NCBI GenBank assembly: GCA_033296885.1
Contig: MU863889.1
Span: 124,001 to 188,000 of the forward strand
Reading direction: 5' to 3'
DNA from: Triangularia verruculosa
Lineage: Eukaryota; Ascomycota; Sordariomycetes; Sordariales; Podosporaceae
DNA: 64,000 nt
Numbering within the stretch: position 1 is the stretch's first letter; every line of letters starts with the position of its first letter. This document shows, one piece after another, positions 54,186-64,000 of this stretch. The position numbers were made by a program, and so were the translations under genes. Below the pieces are notes generated by a model. That model ran no database searches and had not been told where the DNA came from. It saw nothing but the letters and a program-made list of their open reading frames with translations.

Positions 54186-56219
54186 ATGCCAAAGACACCT
54201 CCAAATATGGATCCAGAGTACGTATTGCCCCCAAACACCTGCACCAGAAACCCAAAGACTAACGCTGGGCAGAAAACAACCCACAGCTGTGGTCCAAGAA
54301 ACCCCAAAGGACCTGGAAAAGCAGCCGCCAATAGAAGAAGCTGTCGAGGCAGAAAAGTCAGACACCACACAAGATGACACTGTCTTCCCTCGCGATGCCA
54401 CCGAAGAAGAGATAGCATCTCTGCCCAACGTTACTGACAAAATCCCGTTTGCTGCCTGGGCCGTCATTGTTGCTGGAGCCGGCGAACGCTTCACCTACTT
54501 TGGCCTCATTGCGCCATGGCGTAGGTCTTTCAGGTCTGACGCTTACACCGACACCACTGACATGGACTTACAGAAAACTACATGCAATATCCCCAAGGCA
54601 AAGAACCAGTCCCAGGAGCTCTCGGGCTGGGTCAAGCCACAGCCGTCAACATCTCCAATGCCTTCTTTTTGTTTTCATTCCTGACACCAATGCTGTTTGC
54701 TTTGATATCCGACATATGGCTGGGTAGATACAGAACTCTGCTTCTAGGTTTGGTGTAAGCTTTTCCCTTTTTGATTGGACGCCACAACCGCCTTTTGCTG
54801 ACCATTGACCTTCTCAGGTGTTATCTTGGAGGTAGTGTGGTCCTCATTGCAACCTCGGTCCCCTCCGCACTGGAACAAGGAGCTGGTGTTGGAGGGCTGG
54901 CTGCAGCGTTGATCCTGACTGGGCTGGGAGCTGGGTCCGTCAAAGCAACATATGTTCCCTTCTTGGGCGACCAGTACATGCAGGCTAAGCCTCAGCTGGT
55001 TCGCCAGAAGAACGGGAACTTGGTGGTAGTCGATGGGCCGAGGACTCTTCAGTTCATCTACAATGCTTACTATTGGTCAGTCTTCCACTTCCTGTAGTAT
55101 TGCAGCTCTATCACTGACTGACATCGTCAGGTTCACCAACATTGCCTCCTTGAGCTCTATCCCCGTCACCTTCATTGAATGGCATCATGAGTTTTGGTCT
55201 GCTTATCTGCTGGCAACGGTGACGCTTTGCATATCGATAGCTTTGTTTCTTCTGTGGTCCAAAAAGCTTGGTATGTCTACATATAGTAAAGCTGAAAGAC
55301 CAACGTCAACTGACAACAACACAGTCAAGGTTAAACCACAAGGAAACGTCCTTCCCAAGGCCCTAAGAGTCCTTGTCTGTGCTTCAAAGAATGGCTTCAA
55401 ACTAGACCACACCAAGCCATCATACCAAAAGACGCATCATGGCAAGGAAGTGCCATGGACAGATATCTTTGTCGAAGAGATGCGACGCGGCATGATTGCA
55501 TGCCGGGTGATGTATGCTGAACCTTTGCGCTTTGATTCACACAAGACATCGCTAACCTCCATCACAGCTTCTTCCTGGTCATCTTCTACCTCTGCATCGC
55601 TCAAATGTACAACAACCTCGTCTCTCAAGCCGGCCAGATGCTCCTCTCCGGGGTGCCCAACGACATGATTCAGGCCTTCTCAGGGGTCGCTTGCATCATC
55701 TTTGGGCCCATCATGCAGGGTCTCTACGAGTTTCTTGCCCGCCGGAAGATCCCATTCGGGCCTATCGCTCGTATCACGACTTCGTTCATTTTCTGTGGTG
55801 CATCCATGGCCTATGCTGCCGGGGTCCAAAAGCTGATCTACTCCACCGGGCCCTGCTATGATCATCCTTACAACTGCCCCGAGTCGGAAGGAGGCCGACA
55901 ACCCAACAATGTCAGCGTGTGGGTGCAGCTGCCTGTTTACCTCCTGCTCGCCATTGCCGAGATTCTGGGATTTGTCACGGCATTTGAGTATGCCTACAGC
56001 AAGGCACCAAAGCAGATGAAGACTGTGGTTCAGGCCCTAACGCAGCTGACTGCCGGCGTGGCCAGTTTGTTGGGGATGGCTATCAGTCCGGTATCGAAGG
56101 ATCCGAACATGGTCATCGTGTACTCGTGTCTGGCAGGGGCTATGGGAATGTCTGCGGTGCTCTTCTTGTGGCGATTCCGCCGTTATGACAAGATTGATGC
56201 ACAGTTGAATCAGTTTTAG
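54186..56219 (+). CDS. POT/PTR2-family peptide transporter
   Basis: Seven exons (54186-54217, 54273-54520, 54574-54754, 54818-55075, 55131-55270, 55325-55511, 55568-56219) join in frame to 565 residues. The conserved blocks are AGAGERFTYFGLIAPWQNYM, PGALGLGQATAVNISNAFF, SDIWLGRYRTLLLGL, GLGAGSVKATYVPFLGDQY, FIYNAYYWFTNIASLSS, and in the second half CIAQMYNNLVSQAGQM and AFEYAYSKAPKQMKTVV (the PTR2 signature region). These proteins import di- and tripeptides with protons at the plasma membrane; some relatives move nitrate or peptide-like metabolites. The canonical proton-coupling ExxER of helix 1 reads GAGER here, so the first Glu is lost. Placement beside an amino-acid-ligase-like gene suggests transport of its product or precursor (inference). 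Confidence 0.93.
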
Positions 56220-56494
56220 CTGTCTGCTTAGGTAGATCTCCCAACTGACCACGGTAGCAACTATTGGTGTCTGTTCGACGCCTTTTCGAACCCCACATCC
56301 ATGAACACATCCAAACTCCAAACGTAATACTTTGTGGCGTCCGTTGAAGATACCTACACCACTATGAAATCTGTTACCAATGCCCAGAACCGCCCACCGA
56401 ACGCGCACTGCTAGTCCCGGGACCCAGAACTCCGGCAAACGATATTGGGAAAGCGGCGATGCACGCTGCAAGGAAACAACGGCTGTCCGACCTG

Positions 56495-56528
56495 CGGTAA
56501 CTTGCTCATGCAACCCGTAACTTGCTCA
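56495..56528 (-). promoter_or_regulatory. Cluster motif pair, two copies of TGAGCAAGTTACSG
   Basis: On the minus strand TGAGCAAGTTACGG (56528-56515) and TGAGCAAGTTACCG (56508-56495), 20 bases apart start to start, about two helical turns. They lie 276 bases after the transporter stop and about 400 before the methyltransferase ATG. The rest of 56220-56923 has TACCTA-type motifs but no gene. Confidence 0.5.
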
Positions 56529-56923
56529 CCAGTGAGGGGCTGGCTTGGCCTCCCACCTTCCCGACAGGGGTTGTGGATCTGCAGTCAATTCTCGTGTGGT
56601 ACCTCGCAGGTACCTGTGTGATACCACCTGGCAAGTAGGTCACGGTAGGTACCTTGACGGCCAGCTACAGTGGTGCTGAAGGTGAACTCCATTGATATAC
56701 CAGATCATCTCTCTTGAGTGTAAACTTGGTGACAACAACACAAGCGATCAACACTCCAGCTCAAACCCAAGATCGTGATCGAACTTCCCTCGACTTATCT
56801 CACGCCTGAAATTAGTAACGGACACCAGATCGACACTGGCCTCGCCCCAAGCCATACCCTACCACCTGTTCACCACCACCTAGGTACTCACACACACCAC
56901 CTTGGTTGACACAAACCGCCACC

Positions 56924-57730
56924 ATGGCCGTCACAGCCCACACCCACGCCCAGGACCAATACACCTCCACCTCCGCCCGCCTCGCCGCCCGCCTCTCCAT
57001 CCACAACTACAACACCGCGCCCCTCTCCTGGTTCCAGTTCGCACAAACCTTCATCCCCAAAAATGAATCCTCCATCCTCGAAGTCGGCGCTGGCACAGGC
57101 GCCCTCTGGTCAGACACATTCCCCTCGGACCAGATCCCAACCATCTCCTCCCTAACCTTAACCGACTTCTCCCCCGCCATGGTGGAAACAATGTCCTCCA
57201 ACCCAGCCATCATCGCCCTCCGGACCCAAATCCCGGTCACCATCCAGCAGTGCGACGCTACCTCCCTCCCCTTCCCCGACCAATCTTTCGACGTGGTCGT
57301 TGCCAATCATATGCTCTACCACGTTGACGACCCCCTCGTTGCCCTTGCCGAGTTCAAACGGGTGTTGAAATCGGGGGGAAAGCTAGTGGTGGCGTTGAAC
57401 GGGCTGGACCATCTGAAGGAACTTTTTGAGGTGGGCGAGATGGTAGGGAGGGGGAGCACGATTGCGGGATTGGCGAAGATTACGGCTGAGAATGCGGTTG
57501 GGCAGATTCAGCAGGTTGGGTTTGAGGAGGTGGGGAGGGAGAGGTTCCCGGGGGAGTTCAAAGTCCCGGGGGTGAAGCCAGTGTTGGATTACTTGAATAG
57601 CGTGGGGGATGAGGATATGGAGGAGGAGAAGATGGAGGTTGTGAGGAAAGCGGTGGGGGAGAGGCTGGACAAGGAGGGGGTGTTTAGGGTGGAGAAGAAT
57701 ATGGTTGTTTTTACTGCTAGGAAGGCTTGA
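56924..57730 (+). CDS. Class I SAM-dependent methyltransferase
   Basis: A single exon of 268 residues; the ATG at 56924 has the strong context GCCACCATGG. Motif I is ILEVGAGTGALW, followed by TLTDFSPAMVETM, TIQQCDATSLPFPDQSFDVV and the post-motif ANHMLYHVDDPLVALAEFKR, then VLKSGGKLVVAL. This is the Methyltransf_11 arrangement. Such enzymes methylate small molecules (O, N, C or S) in the cytosol; the acceptor is unknown. The first half is very C-rich at third positions and the second half G-rich. It is the last gene of the motif-sharing block. Confidence 0.9.
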   Translation: MAVTAHTHAQDQYTSTSARLAARLSIHNYNTAPLSWFQFAQTFIPKNESSILEVGAGTGALWSDTFPSDQIPTISSLTLTDFSPAMVETMSSNPAIIALRTQIPVTIQQCDATSLPFPDQSFDVVVANHMLYHVDDPLVALAEFKRVLKSGGKLVVALNGLDHLKELFEVGEMVGRGSTIAGLAKITAENAVGQIQQVGFEEVGRERFPGEFKVPGVKPVLDYLNSVGDEDMEEEKMEVVRKAVGERLDKEGVFRVEKNMVVFTARKA

Positions 57731-58065
57731 AAATAGTAGACATGTATGGATATAGATGGAAATGAGATGTTTTTGCGAAAGAGATCTGGAAGAGGCGGTT
57801 CAATTCCAAGATGAGGACAGCGTCTTTGTTATAAGTGATGAACCTTGCCGATGGTCTGTGAGGGAATGTCGGTGGTTGACTTGTCACATTTGAGGACATC
57901 GCTTGGAAGGACAACAATGACATTAATGGAAGGACGATGAACTTCTTGGATGTCGATCCGTAGCTATAAGAGGGGAGGTAAACTGACTGCCCCCAAGATG
58001 CCGTGACAACACAATATCAGCATCATCATCTCTTATATCTCAGCACAACGTGACCCAATATCAAC
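57731..58065. other. Intergenic region
   Basis: About 335 bases between methyltransferase and the next small gene; nothing recognised. Confidence 0.4.
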
Positions 58066-58963
58066 ATGACCCTTTACTCCATCCCCGAGGGCCCTTCTCC
58101 GTCACCCACAATCTCAGAATACAGCCTAACCTCGCCCCCCATCGTCTCTCCTTACTGGGGTCTTGACCTCAACGATTCAGCCAGAAGCATATCAACTGAC
58201 AACTGCAGCAGCGACGCCCTCTTGAAACCCCCCCTCCCATCCTCCACAGAGCAATCCAAAGCCAAAGCCTTCTTCCGCAAGACACGCTCTAAGCTGTCTC
58301 ATTTCCTCAAGCGCATCGGTCTTCGCCGCATCTCTGGTCTTCACCACGGTGACAGCATCAACAGCATTCCAACTGACAATCTTGAAGTCTATAACTGTCA
58401 GGTCAACGACAGACCTGACACAGCTGACTCTTACGTACGCTCACCTACTATTCTTCCCCCTTGCTGCCAGTTCCGAGGTAAAACAAATGCTGATATTGAT
58501 GACCCTACAGTACTTCCTCCCCGGCCTTCTCTGCGGTCCACCCCAAGATCAGATCCTCTCCCACCTCCCCGCCGCAGCCGTCCGCTCCCAAGTTGCCGCC
58601 GCCCCCCCTTTCACAGGCACTCGCTACAGGGGCCGTTATCCCCACAGGTACAGAGGCAACTTTGCGCAAGAACTCGAGTTAACGCTGGTACAGGGGGCTT
58701 TGATCGGCTTTCCTATACTGAGGGATGTTGAGAATGGGAGATGTTGTGAGTAGAATCTGTCTCTACAAAACTAAAGATAAACTGAGCTGACCACTCTTTT
58801 GCACCGAGCAGATTCCCACAGTGGCAGCCCAGGCCCTGTGAGGGCCGTATACAATGACCACGATAGGAGCCGGTTTGAGGTTGTGTACCATGACCCGAGC
58901 AAGCCCAGGAGGGGAAGATTTCATCCTTTTAGCAAGGGGAGGTATGTTCCTGGGAGGAGTTGA
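58066..58963 (+). CDS. Small basic hypothetical protein
   Basis: Three exons (58066-58434, 58511-58745, 58812-58963; introns 76 and 66 bases) give 251 residues with one frame through both junctions. A Pro/Ser-rich N-terminus is followed by the strongly basic amphipathic KAKAFFRKTRSKLSHFLKRI. The middle exon contains FLPGLLCGPPQDQILSHLPA and a Tyr/Arg-rich stretch, and the end is basic (DPSKPRRGRFHPFSKGRY). No signal peptide, membrane segment or known domain. Exon 1 read through its first intron would also stay open to 58731, so an alternative, longer first exon is possible. Function unknown. Confidence 0.5.
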
Positions 58964-59400
58964 GTGTTGAACGCACCTGGTGTGGGGAGCAGGTACCTCG
59001 GTGGATGATGGTGATGGAAGGGATCATTGGTCAAGTAGCTCAGGAGTCAGGTAAGGTAGGCGAAAGAGGGTGTTGGTCGGTAGTTGATAGTCGGGTATAG
59101 AGGCGTTGGTAATGGCATGTGAATTTTTCTTCAAACATCTAGTCGTGACACTATGGCGAGTAAGGCAGCCATAAGTCAGCTCGTCGTCGGCGTAGCTCCC
59201 GTTCCGCGCTATTTGACTCCCTCTAGTACTACCCCTGGACTAGTCCCCCATGTGATGCCCTCAGCAGCGAAAACACCAATACAAATACCCTCATCATTGT
59301 CACCTGTTTTCCTACCATCGTCATCATCACCGATCTACCTTGACGCAACCACGTTTCATCTTTAATCTGAATCTAATCCACTTCTTTATCACCCATCAAA

Positions 59401-59873
59401 ATGAAGTTCCTCACCACCGTCCTCGCCCTCCTACCCCTGGTCTACGCCGCCTCCATCCCTGAAACTAGCCTAGCAGTCAACAACGTGCTCGGCGGCGATG
59501 AAGACGATCTCAAAGACTGCCTAACTGCCGCGAAAGAACTCCATACTTGCTCTGTAAGCCTCCTTTCCCCCTTCCCATCTTTCCATGTCGACTTACTACC
59601 TACCTCCCTACCTACCTTGAATACACTTCATGAACGCCTTTTATGCGTAGGTAGCGTCGCTGGTATGCTGTTAGTCGCTAACAGAGAAAGATCCCCTGCC
59701 TGGTCTCCGCCGCCGAGCCGGTCGGCTGCTGGCCCCTCGACATGAACTGCATGTGTGGCAAAAAGGAAAAGTTCTTCAAGGAGGCCAAGCAGTGTGTTAC
59801 AGAAAAGTGCGGGAAGACGAAGAGCGCTGAGATTTTGGCGGCGACGAGGAAGGTTTGCCAGGTTTGCATTTGA
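59401..59873 (+). CDS. Small secreted CFEM-like protein
   Basis: Two exons (59401-59553 and 59691-59873) give 111 residues; the ATG context is ATCAAAATG. Residues 1-16 (MKFLTTVLALLPLVYA) are a signal peptide. Ten Cys (40, 50, 54, 64, 71, 73, 86, 91, 107, 110) are arranged with CxxxC, the pair CMC and later single Cys, as in fungal CFEM domains, though the spacing is not identical to the classic eight-Cys form. No GPI-anchor signal follows, so it is probably released. CFEM proteins include haem/iron-capturing and host-interaction proteins. The intron is 137 bases, longer than its neighbours, and has the branch point GCTAAC 15 bases before the AAAG acceptor. A 70-codon frame (59153-59365) ends 35 bases before the ATG. 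Confidence 0.75.
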
Positions 59874-60352
59874 GAGGGGGAGATTTAAAAAGACAAGGTT
59901 GAGAAAGTGGCTTGGAAGAGAGTGGAAATGGAAGGCCTTAAAAGATGTTTTACACACTTTGGAAGACACTGATAGGACTTGGATCATGGCCTACAGTCGT
60001 TCCAGATACCTTAGGTATTTAGGTTCATGGTCCCGTCTATCAGTCATCTTTTAGGATGTTGTTGCTGTGCTATGAGCCTCCCCTTTTTGAGCACGACATA
60101 GCATCAGCAATGTAACGCTGTTTTCAGAGTGACATTTCAAGATTCCTGGAAGGCGTCTTAACCTTTTCCTTGTTCCTCGTGGCGTTGAGGCTTGTTCAGG
60201 GCCCACATGTGAGCATCCCGACGCCACGCCCCTACCTTAGGGCTGACACTTCAAACCTGCTTGCCATTTTTTTTTATTCCTTTCCTTTCTTCAAGCTCAA
60301 TTGCGTTCCAGCCTTCCTGCCTTTTGGACTGGGCCAACATCAAATCTCAGAC
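59874..60352. other. Intergenic region
   Basis: About 480 bases; 3' part of the CFEM transcript and promoter of the F-box-like gene. No other gene seen. Confidence 0.4.
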
Positions 60353-61300
60353 ATGGCACCGACCTTCGAAAGTCTTCCGGACGATGTCCACCGAGACATC
60401 CTAGACACGATTACCTGCCCAAAGTGCTTCCACAACTTGATCTCAGCATCTCCGAGTTGCTTACGCGTCTTTAAGATCTATCGGCGCGCAACACTCTTGA
60501 ACCTGGCAAGGCGAGCGGTACCTGTCCCGATCGCGCAAAGGTTGACGTTAACAGTCCAAAATCTCGACCCCGGCACTGTGTTGATTGAGAGACTTCTACG
60601 CACCTTTCAAAACTCCCTCTTCGAGAGCACACGCCAACTTCTATATCGACCACACAATGCTGGAAATTGGGAGCATCGGGGCTGGCCCTGGCTGATGCCA
60701 CGCAAAGACATCCTTAAAGGCCACTACTGTCGAACCGGGTGTTCATCAAGCTGCTTCGATGGATCAGTACCGTGCGTAACGCAGACCATGTTGGAGATTA
60801 TCCTTCCTGAGCTCTGGGAGAGAGATGAGCCACCGAGTCCCGTAATCAACCAAGACCATGGCCCCAATTCTCCCGGGCCTTGGAATGACGCCAAACCGCT
60901 AAAGCCTCAGTTCCATCCCCAGGCGACAAGCGTATGGCCACAAGACCAGGTACTCAAAGTGCATTACCTGAACCTTAAGCTTGATGTAAGCTTCATCATA
61001 CTCAGACGCAGCAGTGGATTTGAGAGTGGCCTACGCTTCATGTTTGGTCTCCTAGCTGGCAGCCATACAGCAGCCCTCATTCAGGCGGTCCACCAACACT
61101 GGGGTCCATGGTATCAGCCCTGTCTTTTCCAGGACGACAAAAAAAAGGCAGCCAACGTTCTTCGGTTTGAAGCTCTGTGCTCTCGTTCATTACCCGTTGT
61201 TCAGTCTGAATGCCCGTGGCCTCCTTTATTCAGATCGCGCTTGGTTTGGACCTTTACACCATCGGGACGACCAATCTGTTTACCGGGGCCCGTGTACTAA
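60353..61300 (+). CDS. F-box-like protein
   Basis: A single-exon model of 315 residues from ATG 60353. The N-terminus FESLPDDVHRDILDTITCPK, then CFHNLISASPSCLRVF, fits an F-box (LPxxxxxxIL... LxxLxxxSxxC). The rest is a long, mostly helical and Cys-poor region with a Pro-rich loop (PGPWNDAKPLKPQFHPQ), typical of the large and variable fungal F-box families. F-box proteins recruit substrates to SCF ubiquitin ligases through Skp1; the substrate is unknown. The 3' end could differ if an intron near 60986 (GTAAGC) is used; the last 30 residues look less protein-like than the rest. Confidence 0.65.
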   Translation: MAPTFESLPDDVHRDILDTITCPKCFHNLISASPSCLRVFKIYRRATLLNLARRAVPVPIAQRLTLTVQNLDPGTVLIERLLRTFQNSLFESTRQLLYRPHNAGNWEHRGWPWLMPRKDILKGHYCRTGCSSSCFDGSVPCVTQTMLEIILPELWERDEPPSPVINQDHGPNSPGPWNDAKPLKPQFHPQATSVWPQDQVLKVHYLNLKLDVSFIILRRSSGFESGLRFMFGLLAGSHTAALIQAVHQHWGPWYQPCLFQDDKKKAANVLRFEALCSRSLPVVQSECPWPPLFRSRLVWTFTPSGRPICLPGPVY

Positions 61301-61783
61301 TGCACCATCCGACGTTGATGGCCGCGTGATCAGTTTTGAAGATCTGATGAGTACATCTCACGCCCGATCCGGTCAATTTTGGATGGGACGGCGGTGTTAG
61401 GTTTGAACGTTTCGGGAGAAAGGGAGGCACCAGTTGATAGCTAGCAATAGGAGAGTAGACAGTTTAAATATACCATCGAGATGTTTGACAGATGTCAGTG
61501 GTTGATAGGTAGTGGGCCGTGGGCTTGCAGGGGCCACAGCGCCGCGAAGTGGTCCAAGCTCCTTCGCGTGTTGACGGCCATTGGAGCGCGGCGAAATTTA
61601 TCCCAGAGCTTCAACAACGCAGTTCAACAAACACAAACAAAGCAGCACAATCACCACCGACAACGAAGGAATCGCTTATCCACTGAATCAAATCGAGTTG
61701 GAATGCCAATCTGAGCTTCAGTTTCAAATCAAATTCCACCACCCCAGCTTCCAGCTTCTAGCTTCCAGCTCGTCGCTGACGAC
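61301..61783. other. Intergenic region
   Basis: About 480 bases with CA-rich leader sequence next to the WD40 gene. No other gene seen. Confidence 0.4.
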
Positions 61784-64000
61784 ATGCAACCAACCCCCAG
61801 AACTCGGCGGACGCCGCAGAATACCCAGTACACGTACGTCCCTCTATTTTCCCACCAACCCTTCCTTGGCCAGATGCTGATGATCTGAATCCAGATATGC
61901 TCTAGGTCGCCGAATACATCATGTCAAGACGTACCCAGTCCAGTCTCCCCAGGGAGCCACCATCTTGCTCTACGGCCACGAGAACGGCGTCACCGTGACT
62001 TGGCGCGGCGGTCGAAGGCTCAAGCCCCAGACCCAGGCCCAAAACAAGACCAAAGACAAGAGCAATGGATCAACCTCGGATGCCATCATGATTATCGACT
62101 CCGACGAAGAAGATGCCTCTCCTGCCTTTGTCGACAAGCCCGAGTTCGAAGACAGCTCGACCTCGACAGCGACATCCCCTCTACCCGAAATTATTCAGAC
62201 TTTGGATCTCGCGCTCGGCACCGCCGCCCTGAAGATTGCTATACTGCCAATGCCAAATTCCACGTCTGCCGAAGCCGCGTGGCATGGCGCTGATATCCTC
62301 AAACGAAAGATCGTTTTTGCTGTAACTTGCGCAACGAACGAAGTTTACCTGGTCACCTTACCATTGACGCCCCCATCCAACGAGAGCAAGGCGAGACCTG
62401 AGTTACGACAGAGCCTACTGGCAGCGAATGCAGGGAGGGGCGTGTGGGGAGAGACTTTGACGCTGTTGGGAGGGCAGAGCCGGCCATGCGAAGGAATCGC
62501 CATCACACTGGTCAAGCCAACAGCGGCAACAAGAAGCAGGTCGGTTGACCCTACGACAACACAACAACTGACGAGACAATCCACCCGCGTCATCGTCGCA
62601 GCCCACTCTCGAGAAGCAAGTGGTACTCTGCGTTTCTGGAATGTGCCCCTGGACGCCAAGCCTGGTGCTGTTAATCGCGTGGAGGCCTTCCAGACCGAAT
62701 ACCTCCCATCACCACTTTCCAGCATCTCGTTCAACCCGACCAAGCTCACCCAGCTTCTTGCTGTCATCTCAACACAAGCCGTGCGTATATACGATTACTC
62801 GACACCGGCCCTTCCAATGGAGGATGCATCCGAAGGTCCATTCCCGACTCAGGGCTCGTGGCTGCTGTCGCTCTACCCGCCGTTCACCCGTGGCGCATCT
62901 ATGTCGACCACCCGAAAACCTATTGTGGCGGCTCAGTGGGTTTCTCATGGCCGCGCTGTGCTCACTTTGCTAGCAGACGGGCAATGGGGCATCTGGGACA
63001 TTGAGGGCGCAAGTCCAACGGCGGCCGGTACTAGTTCGGGCAGTTTGTTCAGCAAAGCCAGCGCCGGTCTTCGCGGTTCCGCCATCACCAATTTTAGCGT
63101 GGCAGGCCATCTGGAGGGCACCAGCCCCTTAAAGAATCCCGGCAACCAAAAGTCTCCGGCCGCCACCGGGGCGTCCGGCGAGTTCGTTCCCATGACACCG
63201 CACACACGACGCGATGCTCTTGCGTTGGCCAATGCAGGGCCCGAGAAGCTTGTCTCTGTACGGGGTGGCATCACGGTCACCCGATTGTCGCCTCCTAAGG
63301 GAACAGTGACAGGCGATGAGACGGCTATTCTCTGGCTTGGAGGCTCTGACCCGCTTGTCTCAGTTATTCCTAATGTTGCCAAGTTCTGGGACTCGCAATT
63401 ACGCAAAGCTGCTGGAGGTGGCAACCTCTGGAGCGGCACCCAGTTAACACGCATGGTCCGTCTGACAGATCTCGCTGCTGGCCTGCTTGGAGAGCGCTGC
63501 ACTGGAGCGGCCGCCATTCCGAAACCTGCCACCACAGCGAACACTTCTACGGGCGAGAATGGAACACCTCCAGTCGAGGCTAGTTTCCCGGTGGAGATTC
63601 TCATTCAAGGCGAGAGTCGGGTGGTTTTTGTGCACGAAAGTGAAGAGGCCACATCCTTCACCAGCCGTCTCCTCGGTGGCCGCAAGAAGGCAGGTGATCA
63701 CACAGATCTCGAGTCTACCAAGGCGATCCTAGCCTACCCAAGACCCGAGAAGCCCAACAGCGTTGCCTTCAACCTCAGCATCGCCCACCGACCAGCAGCT
63801 GAAAACGCTGCTCTACTCCGATCCACCCGGCGACCCATTGGCGGCGGCCTGTTTTCCCAAGACCAACCAAGAGGCGACAATCCGTTGCCATCAACCGAGG
63901 CGCCAGTCGGGAGCCGGAGTCAGGGAGTCGGGCTCCGGTTTATCAACGATCTGAACTTTGCCGCCGACCAACCCGACGACGAGCAAGAGGCCATCAACCG
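61784..64000 (+). CDS. WD40-type protein, probably nucleoporin Nup37 (runs off right edge)
   Basis: Exon 1 is 61784-61833, exon 2 starts at 61895 after a 61-base intron and is open to the end of the window, giving at least 718 residues. The N-terminus YALGRRIHHVKTYPVQSP and LLYGHENGVTVTWRGGRR open a beta-propeller. Further strands include VIVAAHSREASGTLRFWNV, SSISFNPTKLTQLLAVIST, VRIYDYSTPALPM, KPIVAAQWVSHGRAVLTLL and ADGQWGIWDIEG. An acidic Ser/Asp linker (IMIIDSDEEDASP) and a Gly/Ser-rich insert interrupt it. The pattern matches what I remember of filamentous-fungal Nup37, an outer-ring component of the nuclear pore with an extended C-terminus, but this is recognition from memory; another WD40 protein is possible. 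Confidence 0.6.

Noticed and set aside
1..64000. Heavy RIP mutation or a large transposon
   Set aside because: Genes are intact with normal codon use; apart from short remnants near 20 kb and 37.7 kb I see no AT-rich block or transposase/reverse-transcriptase frame.

Overview
The window is nuclear DNA of a filamentous ascomycete. Genes carry short GT-AG introns (mostly 50-80 bases) with CTRAC-type branch points, start sites often read CACCATG or CAAAATG, and the families present (a NACHT-WD40 NLR, DUF6594, CFEM, DUF3429, a fungus-specific large protein) point to Pezizomycotina, most likely a Sordariomycete of the Sordariales type. Exon joins below were worked out by hand; each multi-exon model keeps one open frame across every junction unless stated. 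There is no CRISPR array, operon or bacterial signal.

Layout. 1-10 kb: the 5' two thirds or less of a VPS13 lipid-transfer protein gene (minus, cut by the left edge), a mitochondrial DUF3429 membrane protein (plus), an MFS transporter (minus) and a fructosamine-3-kinase family gene with an in-frame TAG (minus). 10.6-16 kb: a 1,687-residue NLR with an esterase-like N-terminus, NACHT NTPase and WD40 C-terminus. 16.2-19 kb: a divergent aldo-keto reductase / SDR pair. 18.9-21 kb: a decayed F-box remnant, an intron-bearing tRNA-Thr and a retroelement-like remnant. 21.2-30 kb: a type II membrane glycosyltransferase-like protein, a gene-poor 4 kb stretch, a small acidic/Gln-His-rich protein and a divergent kinase-like protein. 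30.7-39.5 kb: a large fungus-specific protein, a small coiled-coil protein with a frame break, a secreted cysteine-rich protein, a pol III-like element beside an AT-rich tandem repeat, and an Rtt106-like protein. 40.5-45.2 kb: a Rossmann-fold epimerase-like protein, tRNA-Gly, a small orphan and a DUF6594 membrane protein.

45.6-57.7 kb is the most interesting block: a PLP cysteine-synthase-like enzyme fused to a rhodanese domain, an ATP-grasp amino-acid-ligase-like enzyme, a ferric-reductase-like membrane flavohaem protein, a POT-family peptide transporter and a SAM methyltransferase lie side by side. All four spacers between these five genes contain copies of one motif, TGAGCAAGTT(T/A)CGG or a close variant. 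I propose it as a candidate co-regulated cluster for a small, possibly sulfur-containing, peptide-like metabolite or metal chelator. The right end holds a small basic protein, a CFEM secreted protein, an F-box protein and the 5' part of a WD40 gene, probably nucleoporin Nup37, cut by the right edge.
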